Below, one piece after another: positions 8,559-17,161 of a stretch of DNA of 64,000 bases; position 1 is the stretch's first letter, and every line of letters begins with the position of its first letter. The notes under the pieces are model-generated. The model was not told where the DNA came from, did not search any database, and worked only from the letters and a program-made list of their open reading frames with translations. The DNA comes from Actinoplanes philippinensis (GTDB lineage Bacteria; Actinomycetota; Actinomycetes; Mycobacteriales; Micromonosporaceae). Position numbers and translations under genes: made by a program. The DNA is taken from positions 1 to 64,000 of the forward strand of contig NZ_FONV01000020.1 of assembly GCF_900113015.1 (NCBI RefSeq), in the 5' to 3' direction.

Positions 8559-8571
8559 TAGACGCCGTCTA
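8559..8571. promoter_or_regulatory. TetR operator over the SDR promoter
   Basis: TAGACGCCGTCTA is a palindrome around its central base. It overlaps the -35 (TTAGAC, 8558-8563) and spacer of a promoter whose -10 is TATGGT (8581-8586, 17-bp spacing) reading into the SDR gene. Binding by the divergent TetR would block that promoter. Confidence 0.65.
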
Positions 8572-8618
8572 GTTTTCGGATATGGTGGGCGGCGACACCC
8601 GCCACGAGAGGACTTCCC

Positions 8619-9434
8619 ATGAGCAAGGTCTGGTTCATCACCGGCACGTCCCGCGGTTTCGGCCGCCGCTTCACCGAGGCCGCACTCGGGCGCGGCGACC
8701 GGGTGGCGGCCACCGCCCGCGACATCGGCGCCCTCGACGACCTGGTGGCCGAGCACGGCGAGGCGATCCTGCCGATCACGCTCGACGTCACCGACCGGGA
8801 GGCCGCCGAGGCAGCGGTGCGGGCGGCGCACGAGCGGTTCGGCCGGCTGGACGTGGTGGTCAACAACGCCGGCTACGGCCTGTTCGGCATGGTGGAGGAG
8901 CTCAGCGAGGAGCAGCTGCGCGCCCAGCTGGAGACCAACCTGTTCGGCGCCTTCTTCGTCACCCGCGCGGCCCTGCCGATCCTCCGGGAGCAGGGCAGCG
9001 GCCACATCGTCCAGATCTCCACGATCGGCGGCGTCGGCGCCTTCCCGTCGCTCGGCGGATATCACGCGTCGAAGTGGGCGCTCGAAGGACTCACCGAGTC
9101 GCTCGCCCAGGAGGTCGCCGGATTCGGCGTCAAGGTGACGCTGGTCGAGCCGGGCGGCTTCGCGACCGACTGGGGCGGCTCGTCGGCCGCGCACGCCACG
9201 CCGCACCCCGCCTACCAGCCGATCCGCGACGCCGTGGCGGCCCGTCGCGGGCAGGCGCAGCAGGGCGATCCAGCCGCCGCCGGGCCGGCGCTGCTGCGGA
9301 TCGTCGACGCGGAGAACCCGCCGCTGCGCGTGCTGTTCGGGTCGCAGCCGACGCAGCTCGTCAAGCATCTGTACGCGCAGCGCCTGCAGACGTGGGCCGA
9401 CTGGGAGCACGTCTCGCACGCCGCCCAGGGCTGA
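8619..9434 (+). CDS. SDR family oxidoreductase
   Basis: The 271-residue classical short-chain dehydrogenase has the cofactor motif TGTSRGFG (residues 9-16), the NNAG motif (VVNNAGYGL), a catalytic Ser in ISTIGG, and YHASK (Tyr148, Lys152). The Arg after the glycine motif favours NADP(H). Substrate unknown. GAGAGGA is the ribosome-binding site. It is controlled by the divergent TetR through the palindrome over its promoter. Confidence 0.9.
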   Translation: MSKVWFITGTSRGFGRRFTEAALGRGDRVAATARDIGALDDLVAEHGEAILPITLDVTDREAAEAAVRAAHERFGRLDVVVNNAGYGLFGMVEELSEEQLRAQLETNLFGAFFVTRAALPILREQGSGHIVQISTIGGVGAFPSLGGYHASKWALEGLTESLAQEVAGFGVKVTLVEPGGFATDWGGSSAAHATPHPAYQPIRDAVAARRGQAQQGDPAAAGPALLRIVDAENPPLRVLFGSQPTQLVKHLYAQRLQTWADWEHVSHAAQG

Positions 9435-9446
9435 GCCGTTACTCAC

Positions 9447-9493
9447 ATGCACTCGGTGGAACTTTGCACCGGGTGCATGTTTCTGCCTAGGCT
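9447..9493 (+). promoter_or_regulatory. Promoter and operator of the TetR-MFS operon
   Basis: A TTGCAC -35 (9464-9469) and TAGGCT -10 (9488-9493, 18-bp spacer) end 7 nt before a GTG, predicting a leaderless mRNA. A large inverted repeat covers them: ATGCACTCGGTG (9447-9458) and CACCGGGTGCAT (9467-9478). The right half contains the 13-bp palindrome TGCACCGGGTGCA (9465-9477). This is the expected autoregulatory operator. Confidence 0.65.
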
Positions 9494-9500
9494 GCGAGTC

Positions 9501-10070
9501 GTGGACGAGGGCGAGGGCGGGCTGCGCGAGCGCAAGAAGCGGCAGACCTGGAGCGCGCTGCGGGAGGCCGGGCACCGGCTGGCCGCCGAGCGCGGTGTGG
9601 AGAACGTCAGCGTCGAGGAGATCGCCGCCGCCGCGAACGTGTCGAAGCGGACGCTGTTCAACTACTTCGACAGCAAGGAGGAGCTGCTCTTCGGCCCCGA
9701 CCCGGAGGATCCGGAGCGGCTGGCCGCCCTGGTCCGGGAGCGCCCGGCCGGCGAACCGCTGTGGAGTTCGCTGCGCGAGGTCGTCGCCGGTTACGTGGCC
9801 GTCCACGAGACCCGCTTCCGGCTGCACAAACAGTTCCGGTATGCCAGCGGCGGCGTCCTCGAACCGGCGCTGGCCGCCTGCGTCGCCGGGCGCGGCACCG
9901 GTGACCCGCTGCACGACGAGCTGCTCACCAGGACGGCCATGACGGTCCTGCGCACCGCCTTCGCTATGTGGCAGCCCACCCAGGACTACGCCGAGCTGAG
10001 CCGGCTCGTCCGGCACGGGTTCGACCTGGTCGCCGCCGGGCTCGGCACCGACCGGGCACCGGTCCGATGA
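9501..10070 (+). CDS. TetR family regulator of the downstream efflux pump
   Basis: The 189-residue protein (GTG start) begins VDEGEGGLRERKKRQTWSAL and has a TetR helix-turn-helix (VEEIAAAANVSKRTLFNYFD). An upstream start at 9447 is rejected because it lies inside the operator and before the promoter. Its stop overlaps the ATG of the MFS transporter (ATGA), so regulator and pump are co-translated. It probably senses a toxic compound exported by the pump and represses its own operon. Confidence 0.9.
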   Translation: MDEGEGGLRERKKRQTWSALREAGHRLAAERGVENVSVEEIAAAANVSKRTLFNYFDSKEELLFGPDPEDPERLAALVRERPAGEPLWSSLREVVAGYVAVHETRFRLHKQFRYASGGVLEPALAACVAGRGTGDPLHDELLTRTAMTVLRTAFAMWQPTQDYAELSRLVRHGFDLVAAGLGTDRAPVR

Positions 10071-11512
10071 GCGGCCCCACGGCGGCGCGGCCGCGGCTCG
10101 TCCTCGCGGTCCTGGCCGCGTCCGGCACGGTCGTCGCGATCATGCAGACGATCGTGGTGCCGCTGCTGCCGTCGCTGCCCCGCCTCACCCACAGCACCCC
10201 CACCGATGTCAGCTGGCTGCTCACCATCACGCTGCTCACCGGCGCGGTGTTCACCCCGCTGCTCGGCCGGGCCGGCGACATGTACGGCAAACGCCGCGTC
10301 CTGCTGGGTGTCCTCGGCCTGCTCGTGGTCGGCTCGGTGCTGCTCGGCGCCGGCTCGCACCTGGCCGTCATGATCCTCGGCCGGGCGCTGCAGGGCGCCG
10401 CCCTGGCGGTGATGCCGCTGGGCATGAGCATCCTGCGGGACGAACTGCCCCCGGAGCGGGTGATCTCCTCGGCCGCGATCATGAGCTCGACCCTGGGCAT
10501 CGGCGCCGCGTTCGGCATCCCGATCGCCGCGGCCGTGGTCGACTACGTGGACTGGCACACGATGTTCTGGGTGTCGGCGGTCCTGAGCCTGGTGCTGCTG
10601 ATCCTGATCCGGCTCGTGGTGCCCGAGTCCCCGGCCCGCGCGCCGGGCCGCTTCGACGTCCCCGGCGCGCTGGGCCTGACCGCCATGCTGGTGTGCCTGC
10701 TGCTCGCCGTGTCGAAGGGCGCCACGTGGGGCTGGTCGTCGCCGCGGACGTGGGGCCTGTTCCTGGCCGCCGCGCTGATCGCCCCGGTGTGGGTGTGGTT
10801 CGAGGGGCGTACGCTGCAGCCGCTCGTGGATCTGCGCACGTCGGCCCGGCCCGCGGTGCTGTTCACGAACATCGCGAGCCTGCTCGTCGGGTTCGCCTTC
10901 TACGCCAACACCCTCGCCACCGCGCAGCTGGTGCAGGAGCCGGTGTCCACCGGGTACGGCCTGGGCCTGTCGGTGATCGTCAGCGGCCTGTGCCTGATCC
11001 CCGGCGGGCTCGCGATGGCGCTGCTCTCCCCGGTCTCCGGCTGGATCTCCGGACGCCGCGGCCCCCGGTTCACCCTGCTGCTGGCCGGCACGGTGATGGT
11101 GGCCGGCTACGCCACCCGCATCGTCACCAGCCGGAGCCTGTGGGCCATCGTGGCCGGGGCGCTGGTCGTCGGCGCCGGCACCGCGCTGGCCTACTCGGCG
11201 CTGCCCAGCCTGATCATGCAGGCGGTGCCGATCCACGAGACGGCGGCGGCGAACGGCATCAACACGCTCATGCGCTCGATCGGGCAGGCCGTGTGCAGCG
11301 CCGTGGTCGCCACCATCCTGGCGAACCTGACGATGCCGATTCCCGGCGGGGCCGCCCCGTCGCTGCACGCCTACCAGGTGGTGTTCGCCACGGCCGGGGC
11401 GGTCGCGCTCGCGGCTCTCGTGGCGGCCCTGTTCATCCCGCGGCGGTCGGCCGGCCGTACCCCGCGGGTCGATGATCGTGACAAGGTGCTGAGCCCGGCC
11501 GAGGCCGGCTAG
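10067..11512 (+). CDS. MFS drug transporter, DHA2 (14-TM, EmrB/QacA) type
   Basis: The 481-residue membrane protein has about 14 hydrophobic segments. It has the MFS motif A variant GRAGDMYGKRRVLL after TM2 and the antiporter-type motif C region in TM5 (STLGIGAAFGIPIAA). This is the proton-coupled multidrug efflux group found with TetR regulators. The ATG overlaps the TetR stop by 4 bp. Its stop codon abuts, with no gap, the stop codon of the convergent histidine kinase gene. Substrate unknown. Confidence 0.9.
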   Translation: MSGPTAARPRLVLAVLAASGTVVAIMQTIVVPLLPSLPRLTHSTPTDVSWLLTITLLTGAVFTPLLGRAGDMYGKRRVLLGVLGLLVVGSVLLGAGSHLAVMILGRALQGAALAVMPLGMSILRDELPPERVISSAAIMSSTLGIGAAFGIPIAAAVVDYVDWHTMFWVSAVLSLVLLILIRLVVPESPARAPGRFDVPGALGLTAMLVCLLLAVSKGATWGWSSPRTWGLFLAAALIAPVWVWFEGRTLQPLVDLRTSARPAVLFTNIASLLVGFAFYANTLATAQLVQEPVSTGYGLGLSVIVSGLCLIPGGLAMALLSPVSGWISGRRGPRFTLLLAGTVMVAGYATRIVTSRSLWAIVAGALVVGAGTALAYSALPSLIMQAVPIHETAAANGINTLMRSIGQAVCSAVVATILANLTMPIPGGAAPSLHAYQVVFATAGAVALAALVAALFIPRRSAGRTPRVDDRDKVLSPAEAG

Positions 11513-13435
11513 CTAGGCGCTCTCCAGGGTCAGCTCGAAGACGCTGCCGCGGGGCTGGTTGTCGCGGTGGGTGACGGTGCCGTGGTTGGCGCCGGCCAGG
11601 CTCGCGACGATGTGCAGGCCCAGGCCGTGGCCCTTGGCGCCGCCGGTCTCGTGGGCGCGGGTGTAACGGTCGAACAGCCGCGACCGCAGCCCGGCCGGCA
11701 CCCCCGGGCCCTCGTCGTGGACGGACACCGTCACCGTGGCGTCGCCGGCCCGTACGGTGATCCCGGTGGCGCCCCCACCGTACTTGGCGGCGTTGGTGAT
11801 GAAGTTGACGACGATCTGCGTCAGGTGCGCCGGGTTGACCAGCACCCGGAGCCCGTCGGGGCAGTCGACCGGCACGTCGGCCTCCAGCGCCTCGACGGCC
11901 TCCCGCAGGGCCGGCCCGAGCAGCACCGGCTGCCGGCAGGCGGTGAGCGTGCCCGAGTCGAGGCTGCACATGGCCAGCACGTTGTGCCGCAGCTCGTCGA
12001 TGCGGTGCGCGGACTTGCGGATCCGGCCGATGAGCCCGAGCACGAACTCCGGCAGCGGCTCCTCGCCGAGCAGCTCGCTGTAGCCGGTGATCGCGGCCAG
12101 CGGCGTGCCGATGTCGTGCGACAGCATTCCCATCAGGTCGAGTTTCAGCAGGTTGGCCTGCTCCAGCTGCCGGTTGCGCTGCTGCAGCTCGCGCTGGGCC
12201 AGCAGCCGCCCGGTGATGTCGGCGTTCGTCTCGATCACCTCGGTGCCGCCGTCCGGGGCGGGCCGCCGGGCGTGCCGGCTGAGCACGGTGATGGTGTGCC
12301 CGTCGGCGCACCGGTGGGTCAGCTCGCCCTCCCACGTCCCGGCGGTCTCCAGCGCCTCGCGCACCTCGGCGAGGCCGTCCGGGAACCCGGTGTGCAGCAG
12401 CTGGTGGATGTCCTGCCCGGCGACGGCGGCGGCGGGCCACCCGTACATCTGCTCGGCCCCGTTGTTCCAGAAGCGGATCGTGCCGTCGTCGCCGCGCACG
12501 ATGATCGCCGCGGGCGCCGCGTCGATCAGCTCGGCCTGCCGCCGCAGCTGCCGCTGAGCCGCCCGGCGGGCGCTGATGTCGTGCAGGAAGGCGTGGTAGA
12601 CGGGACTGCCGACGTCGGTGACCTGCACCGTGTACTCGACCGGGAAGTAGCGGCCGTCCCGGTGGCGCACCGGCATCTCCATCCGGCGGCCGGCCAGCTC
12701 GGACCGGCCCCCGGCGCGCACCCGGTCGATGTCCGCGTTGTACCGGTCCCGATGCTCCGCCGGGATGATCAGCTCGGTGGCGAGCGCGCCGATCGCCTCG
12801 TCGCGCGTCCAGCCGAACAGCGCCTCGGCGGCCTGGTTCCAGTCCACCACCAGGCCGCGGGCGTCGGTCGACACGTACGCGTCGTGCGACGCCTCCAGCA
12901 CCGCCCGCATCGTCGCCGCCGCCTGCTGGGCGTCGTCGGCCGCCTTGATCAGCGCGATCTCCGAGTCGACGGCCGCCGCCAGGTCCTCCAGGGTCTCCAG
13001 CTCGGCGGCGGTCCACTTCCGCGGCTGGCCGTCGATGGCGCAGAACGCGCCGAGGGTCTGGCCGTCCAGCCGGATCGGCATCCCCGCGTACGCGATCACG
13101 CCGATCTCGTCGATGGCCCGGTTGTCGCGCAGCCGCTCGTCGTCCCGGGCGTCGGTGACCACCAGCGGCGCGTCGTCGTCGACCACGTACTGGCAGAACG
13201 AGTGCGACAGCGGCGTCTGGCCGGCGTCCGCCCACGGCTGCGGCAGGCCCAGCTGGCTCGCGAACACCTGCCGCTCGTCGGTGACCAGCGACACCAGCGT
13301 CGTCGGCACGCCGAGCAGCCGCGACGCCAGCCGGGTCAGCCGGTCCAGGCCGGGCGCGGGCGGCAGCGTCAGCAGACCGGTGGACGCCACGGCCGCCAGC
13401 CGGTCCGCCTGCGCGATACGCCGTTCGGTGTCCAC
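11513..13435 (-). CDS. Hybrid sensory histidine kinase with GAF and two PAS domains (soluble)
   Basis: The 640-residue protein (GTG at 13435, GGGAGG upstream) has no membrane segment. In order: GAF (about 20-165; HSFCQYVV, GAFCAIDGQPR), PAS with PAC (about 180-300), a second PAS with PAC (about 305-430), HisKA with SHDIGTPLAAITGY, and a HATPase domain (NFITNAAKYGG, DEGPGVP, GHGLGLHI). The H-box has Gly where most kinases have Arg (SHDxRTPL). It likely senses a cytoplasmic or redox/light signal. No response regulator gene is adjacent, so it is an orphan kinase. It is divergent from the Ser/Thr kinase gene with 89 bp between starts. Confidence 0.88.
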   Translation of the reverse strand: MDTERRIAQADRLAAVASTGLLTLPPAPGLDRLTRLASRLLGVPTTLVSLVTDERQVFASQLGLPQPWADAGQTPLSHSFCQYVVDDDAPLVVTDARDDERLRDNRAIDEIGVIAYAGMPIRLDGQTLGAFCAIDGQPRKWTAAELETLEDLAAAVDSEIALIKAADDAQQAAATMRAVLEASHDAYVSTDARGLVVDWNQAAEALFGWTRDEAIGALATELIIPAEHRDRYNADIDRVRAGGRSELAGRRMEMPVRHRDGRYFPVEYTVQVTDVGSPVYHAFLHDISARRAAQRQLRRQAELIDAAPAAIIVRGDDGTIRFWNNGAEQMYGWPAAAVAGQDIHQLLHTGFPDGLAEVREALETAGTWEGELTHRCADGHTITVLSRHARRPAPDGGTEVIETNADITGRLLAQRELQQRNRQLEQANLLKLDLMGMLSHDIGTPLAAITGYSELLGEEPLPEFVLGLIGRIRKSAHRIDELRHNVLAMCSLDSGTLTACRQPVLLGPALREAVEALEADVPVDCPDGLRVLVNPAHLTQIVVNFITNAAKYGGGATGITVRAGDATVTVSVHDEGPGVPAGLRSRLFDRYTRAHETGGAKGHGLGLHIVASLAGANHGTVTHRDNQPRGSVFELTLESA

Positions 13436-13524
13436 CGCGGTCCTCCCGACTCCCGTCCGACCTATCGGCAGCAACCGGCCGGGACCTGAGCGGCGGGTTT
13501 CCGGCACCCCGCGCCGGGGCATCG

Positions 13525-15006
13525 ATGATCCCGATGAACAGCGGAGACCTGATCGACGGACGGTTCCGGCTACAGGACCGGCTCGGCGCCGGCGGCATGT
13601 CGGTGGTGTGGCGCGCCCACGACGAGGTCCTCGGCCGCGACGTCGCCGTCAAGGTGCTGTCCCCCGCCGTGGCCCGCGACCCGGCACGGCTCGCCGACAT
13701 CCGCGACGAGGCACGGGCGGTCGCCCGGCTGCGGCACCCCGGCATCGTCGAGGTGTACGACTACGGCGAGGCGGGCGGTCTGCCGTACCTCGTGATGGAG
13801 GTCGCCGAAGGCCGCACGCTGGCCCAGTTGCTCACCGGCGGGGCGCTGCCCTGGCCGACCGCCGTGGTCATCTGTGCCCAGGTGGCCGCCGCGCTCGCCG
13901 CCGCCCACGATCGCAGCGTCGTCCACCGGGACGTCAAACCCGCCAACGTGGTCGTCTCCGGCGCCCGGGTGAAACTGCTCGACTTCGGCATCTCGGCGGT
14001 GTCCGGCGCCGACGACCGCACCGCCGGCCACCTGCTCGGCACCCCCGCCTACCTGGCGCCGGAACGCCTCGAACACGGCGTGGCCCGCCCGGCGACCGAC
14101 GTGTACGCGCTGGGGCTTCTGCTCTACCGGGCGCTCGCCGGACGGCTGCCGTGGGCCGCGTCGACAGCCACCCAGATGCTGCGGGCCCACCGCTATCAGG
14201 AGCCGTCCGGGCTGCCGCCGGTCGCCGGGCTGCCCGCCGAGGTCGCCGAACTCTGCCGCCGATGCCTGGCCAAGGATCCCGCGTACCGGCCCGCCGCGGC
14301 CGAGGCGGCCGAGACGCTGGCCGCCGCGGTGGCCATGGACCCGGCGATCCTCGCGCTGCCCGGCGCCCCGCCGGAGCGGACGCCGGAACACCCGGCCGCC
14401 CCGGCCGCGACGGTCGCGATCTCCGCCACCCCGCACCGGCGGGTCCTGATCCTCTCCGGCATTACGGTCCTGGCGGCCGGGGCGATCGCCGCGGTGGCGC
14501 TGCCGACGGACTCCGCCGGGCCGGTGGCTCGGGCCGCCCTGCCGGCCGCCTCCGCCCCCGCGTCCCCGTCGGCCGCCTCCGGCCCGGGGAAGCGGGAGTG
14601 CGCGGTCGGCTTCGTCGTCGCGACCGCCGACGGCCGGTTCACCACCAAGGTCAGTGTCGCCAACACCGGTGACGTGCCAATTCCCGCGGCCGCGCTCACC
14701 TTCACGCTCCCCGCCGACCAGCGGCTGGCCGACGGCGCCCCCGGCGTCTGGCGGCAGAAGGGCCGGACCGTCACCGCCCGCCTCGCCGACCTCGCGCCGG
14801 GCCACGACCACACCGCCACGGTCCACGGGACCTTCCGGGGCGCGACAGCCCCGCCCCGCGACTTCCATCTCGACGGCACGGCCTGCCGGGTCACCCTGGC
14901 GGTGGCACAGTCCGCGCCACAGCCGGATCCGCCCGCGCCGGCCGCGGCACCGCCTGCGCCGGCGCCCGCCGGACCGCCGGCGAAGAAGCCCAAGAAGCCG
15001 AAGTGA
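13525..15006 (+). CDS. Ser/Thr protein kinase with CBM2-like extracytoplasmic domain
   Basis: This 493-residue Hanks-type kinase has the P-loop LGAGGMSVVW, Lys in VAVKVL, HRDVKPANVV (about 134-143), DFGIS and the activation end GTPAYLAPER. A single transmembrane helix (about 307-327) follows. After an Ala/Pro/Ser stretch comes a domain bracketed by Cys359 and Cys454 that aligns with CBM2 modules elsewhere in this window (FTTKVSVANTGDVP, then FHLDGTAC). It lacks the three exposed Trp of cellulose binders. A Pro/Ala-rich and KKPKKPK tail ends it. Start could also be ATG 13534. The outer domain presumably senses a glycan or envelope ligand. Confidence 0.85.
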   Translation: MIPMNSGDLIDGRFRLQDRLGAGGMSVVWRAHDEVLGRDVAVKVLSPAVARDPARLADIRDEARAVARLRHPGIVEVYDYGEAGGLPYLVMEVAEGRTLAQLLTGGALPWPTAVVICAQVAAALAAAHDRSVVHRDVKPANVVVSGARVKLLDFGISAVSGADDRTAGHLLGTPAYLAPERLEHGVARPATDVYALGLLLYRALAGRLPWAASTATQMLRAHRYQEPSGLPPVAGLPAEVAELCRRCLAKDPAYRPAAAEAAETLAAAVAMDPAILALPGAPPERTPEHPAAPAATVAISATPHRRVLILSGITVLAAGAIAAVALPTDSAGPVARAALPAASAPASPSAASGPGKRECAVGFVVATADGRFTTKVSVANTGDVPIPAAALTFTLPADQRLADGAPGVWRQKGRTVTARLADLAPGHDHTATVHGTFRGATAPPRDFHLDGTACRVTLAVAQSAPQPDPPAPAAAPPAPAPAGPPAKKPKKPK

Positions 15007-15315
15007 CCTCGCCGTAGGTGACCATCACCAGCGCCGATGTCCCTCCTGGCCCATACCACCGCGGAGGTACGGCCACCCGCACCGTCGCCGACCGGACACC
15101 GCCGGGCAGCCACCGGTCACGACGAGAGGCGCCGCACCCACCGACTCCGTCTCGCGACCTTCAAGTCATGGCTTCCCGGCTCGCGGCCTTCCGACTCGGC
15201 TTCACGACCCTCCTACGGTCGCCCGTCACGCGGCCTTCCGTATCGCGGCCTTTCGGTTCCCGGCGTGCCGCCGCACGGCCTTCGGCTCACGCGGTGCCGC
15301 CGCACGGCCTTCGGC
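15007..15315. repeat. Gene-free gap with GGCCTTCGG-rich degenerate repeats
   Basis: No credible gene is seen between the kinase and the oxidoreductase. The right part contains many copies of CGGCCTTC-like words. The clearest is a 27-bp unit beginning GTGCCGCCGCACGGCCTTCG, present at 15265-15291 and 15294-15320 (29-bp period). The second copy runs into the stop codon of the oxidoreductase. Confidence 0.6.
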
Positions 15316-16272
15316 TCACGGTTCGAGGACGAAACGGCCGAGAACGTCGCCGGCGTCCATGCGGCGGTGCGCTTCGGCGGCCTGATCCAGTGGCAGCACG
15401 TCGTGGACCACGGCGTGCAGCTCACCGCGGGACACGGCGGCGAAGTGCTCCGCCCGTACCGCGTCCCGTGCCTTGACCGGAACCGTGTCGAGGCTGAACG
15501 TGGCCACCGACCGCGACTGCTGGAACGCCGCCATCAGGCGCATCCCGAAGTCGGCCGGCGGCATCCCGCCGACCACGCCGACGATCACCATCCGCCCGTT
15601 CGGGGCGAGCCGGTCGATGAAGTCCGGCAGGCCGGCCCCACCGACGATGTCGACGACGACGTCGAACGAGCCGGGCTCGCCGGCGCCGGAGCGGTCCAGC
15701 ACCCGGGTCGCGCCCACGTCACGAAGCCGCTCCCCGCGTTCCGGCGAGGACGTGGTCACCGCGACCACCGATGCTCCGCCGCGGGCGGCGAGCTCCACCG
15801 CCGCGATGCCGATGCTGCCGGAGGCGCCCCGGACCAGCACGGACTCCCCCGCGGTGAAACGCGCGTGGGCGAGTGCGAAGTGCGCGACCGGGCCGGCGCT
15901 GCCGATCGTCACCGCGTCGACCGCGCTGAGCCCGTCCGGGAGGGCGACGACGTCGTCGATGCGGGCCAGCGGCCGCTCGGTGTAGCCGCCGCCGGCGCCG
16001 GTGAACGCCCACACCCGGCGCCCCAGCCACGACGCGCCGACCCCGGCGCCGACCGACGTCACGGTGCCCGCGACCTCACTGCCGGGGATCCAGCCGGACG
16101 TGAACCCGTACCCTCCGAGGGTCCCCCGCCGGATTACCGCGTCGACCCCGCCGACACCGATCGCCTCGGCCGTGATCACCACCTGCCCGGCCGCCGGCTC
16201 AGGCGCGGGAACGTCGACGACCGCCATCCCGCCCGCGTCCCCGAACCGCTGAACCGCCACTGCTCGCACCAT
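15316..16272 (-). CDS. Zinc-independent MDR / NADPH:quinone oxidoreductase family protein
   Basis: The 318-residue medium-chain dehydrogenase/reductase has the GroES-like N-terminal domain and the Rossmann motif VRGASGSIGIAAVELA. Serine follows the glycine motif, and SSPERGERLRD resembles NADPH-binding quinone reductases. Catalytic zinc ligands are absent. It probably reduces quinones or reactive enones. GGAG precedes the ATG. It is divergent from a TetR gene with a 14-bp perfect palindrome between, so likely under that repressor. Confidence 0.87.
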   Translation of the reverse strand: MVRAVAVQRFGDAGGMAVVDVPAPEPAAGQVVITAEAIGVGGVDAVIRRGTLGGYGFTSGWIPGSEVAGTVTSVGAGVGASWLGRRVWAFTGAGGGYTERPLARIDDVVALPDGLSAVDAVTIGSAGPVAHFALAHARFTAGESVLVRGASGSIGIAAVELAARGGASVVAVTTSSPERGERLRDVGATRVLDRSGAGEPGSFDVVVDIVGGAGLPDFIDRLAPNGRMVIVGVVGGMPPADFGMRLMAAFQQSRSVATFSLDTVPVKARDAVRAEHFAAVSRGELHAVVHDVLPLDQAAEAHRRMDAGDVLGRFVLEP

Positions 16273-16307
16273 CGTCTCCGCCTCCGCTCGTACGCTGGAA
16301 AGCTAAC

Positions 16308-16321
16308 GGACGCCGGCGTCC
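16308..16321. promoter_or_regulatory. TetR operator between oxidoreductase and TetR genes
   Basis: GGACGCCGGCGTCC is a perfect 14-bp palindrome in the 69-bp divergent region. Its position suits joint control of the oxidoreductase and the tetR gene. Confidence 0.6.
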
Positions 16322-16341
16322 ACTTACCGGAAGTGAGAAGG

Positions 16342-16959
16342 ATGAGCCAGCAGACGCCTCACCTGCTGCGGGCCGACGCGCGCGACAACCGCGACCGCGT
16401 CCTCGAAGCGGCCCGCACCCTCTTCGCCGAGCAGGGCCTGGCCGTGACGATGCGCCAGATAGCCCGCCGCGCGGAGGTCGGCCCGGCCACCCTGTACCGC
16501 CGCTTCCCCACCAAGCAGACACTCGTGGAGGCGGCGTTCGCCGACGAGGTCCGCGCGTGCCGGGGCATCGTCGAGTCCGGTTGCGCGGCGCCCGACCCGT
16601 GGCGCGGCCTCTGCTCGGTGATCGAGGGCCTGATCACGCTGAACGCCCGCAACCACGGTTTCACCGAGGCCTTCACCGCGGCCGCCCCGGACGCCGACGT
16701 GTTCACCACTCACCGGGCCGCCCTGCTGACCCTGCTCACCGGTTTGATCCGCCGGGCCCGGGAGGCAGGCGCCCTGCGCCGCGACGCGACAGTCCACGAC
16801 CTGGTCCTGATCCTCCAGGCCGGCCGCGGCCTGTCGGCCCTTCCCCCGGCCCGCCGCGACCAGGCGGCCCGACGCTTCGCCACCTTGGTCATCGACGGCT
16901 TCCGGCCCGTCGTCACGAGCAGGCCACAACTCGCCGGCCCAGTCCCCAGCCAACCGTGA
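16342..16959 (+). CDS. TetR family regulator
   Basis: The 205-residue protein has a TetR helix-turn-helix (MRQIARRAEVGPATLYRRFPTKQTL) and a C-terminal domain with the SBP-like helical pattern common in actinobacterial TetRs. The start is ATG 16342 with AGAAGG adjacent; GTG 16333 is an alternative. It is divergent from the quinone oxidoreductase. About 50 bp of its 3' end recur in degraded form at 16970-17019. Confidence 0.88.
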   Translation: MSQQTPHLLRADARDNRDRVLEAARTLFAEQGLAVTMRQIARRAEVGPATLYRRFPTKQTLVEAAFADEVRACRGIVESGCAAPDPWRGLCSVIEGLITLNARNHGFTEAFTAAAPDADVFTTHRAALLTLLTGLIRRAREAGALRRDATVHDLVLILQAGRGLSALPPARRDQAARRFATLVIDGFRPVVTSRPQLAGPVPSQP

Positions 16960-16969
16960 CCCGGGACCC

Positions 16970-17019
16970 AACGCCTCGCCACCCTGACCGTCGACAGCTT
17001 CCGCCCTGTCACCACCATC
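16970..17019 (+). pseudogene. Degenerate duplicate of the tetR 3' end
   Basis: This 50-bp stretch matches 16871-16920 at about 37 of 50 positions. It would encode QRLATLTVDSFRPVTTI beside the real RRFATLVIDGFRPVVTS. Most differences are conservative at the protein level, so it looks like an old partial duplication (a remnant of a tandem tetR copy) rather than chance. Confidence 0.5.
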
Positions 17020-17161
17020 GGGTCGCCGCCACGAGCCACGACGGCCGCAGGCTCGCCGTATTCTTCACCTTCGCGGCGAGCCAGGGCCGCCTCGCTGTTC
17101 CTCGCCCCCGGGCCACACCGTGATCGCGTTCCGGGCCTCGGCTCGTTGCGCGCATGGTGGT

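Noticed and set aside
9447..9500. Earlier ATG start for the efflux TetR
   Set aside because: It lies inside the operator and upstream of the -10 box, so it would not be transcribed.
12729..14672. A 647-codon plus-strand frame across the kinase pair
   Set aside because: It is antisense to the histidine kinase and out of frame with the Ser/Thr kinase, with no domain.
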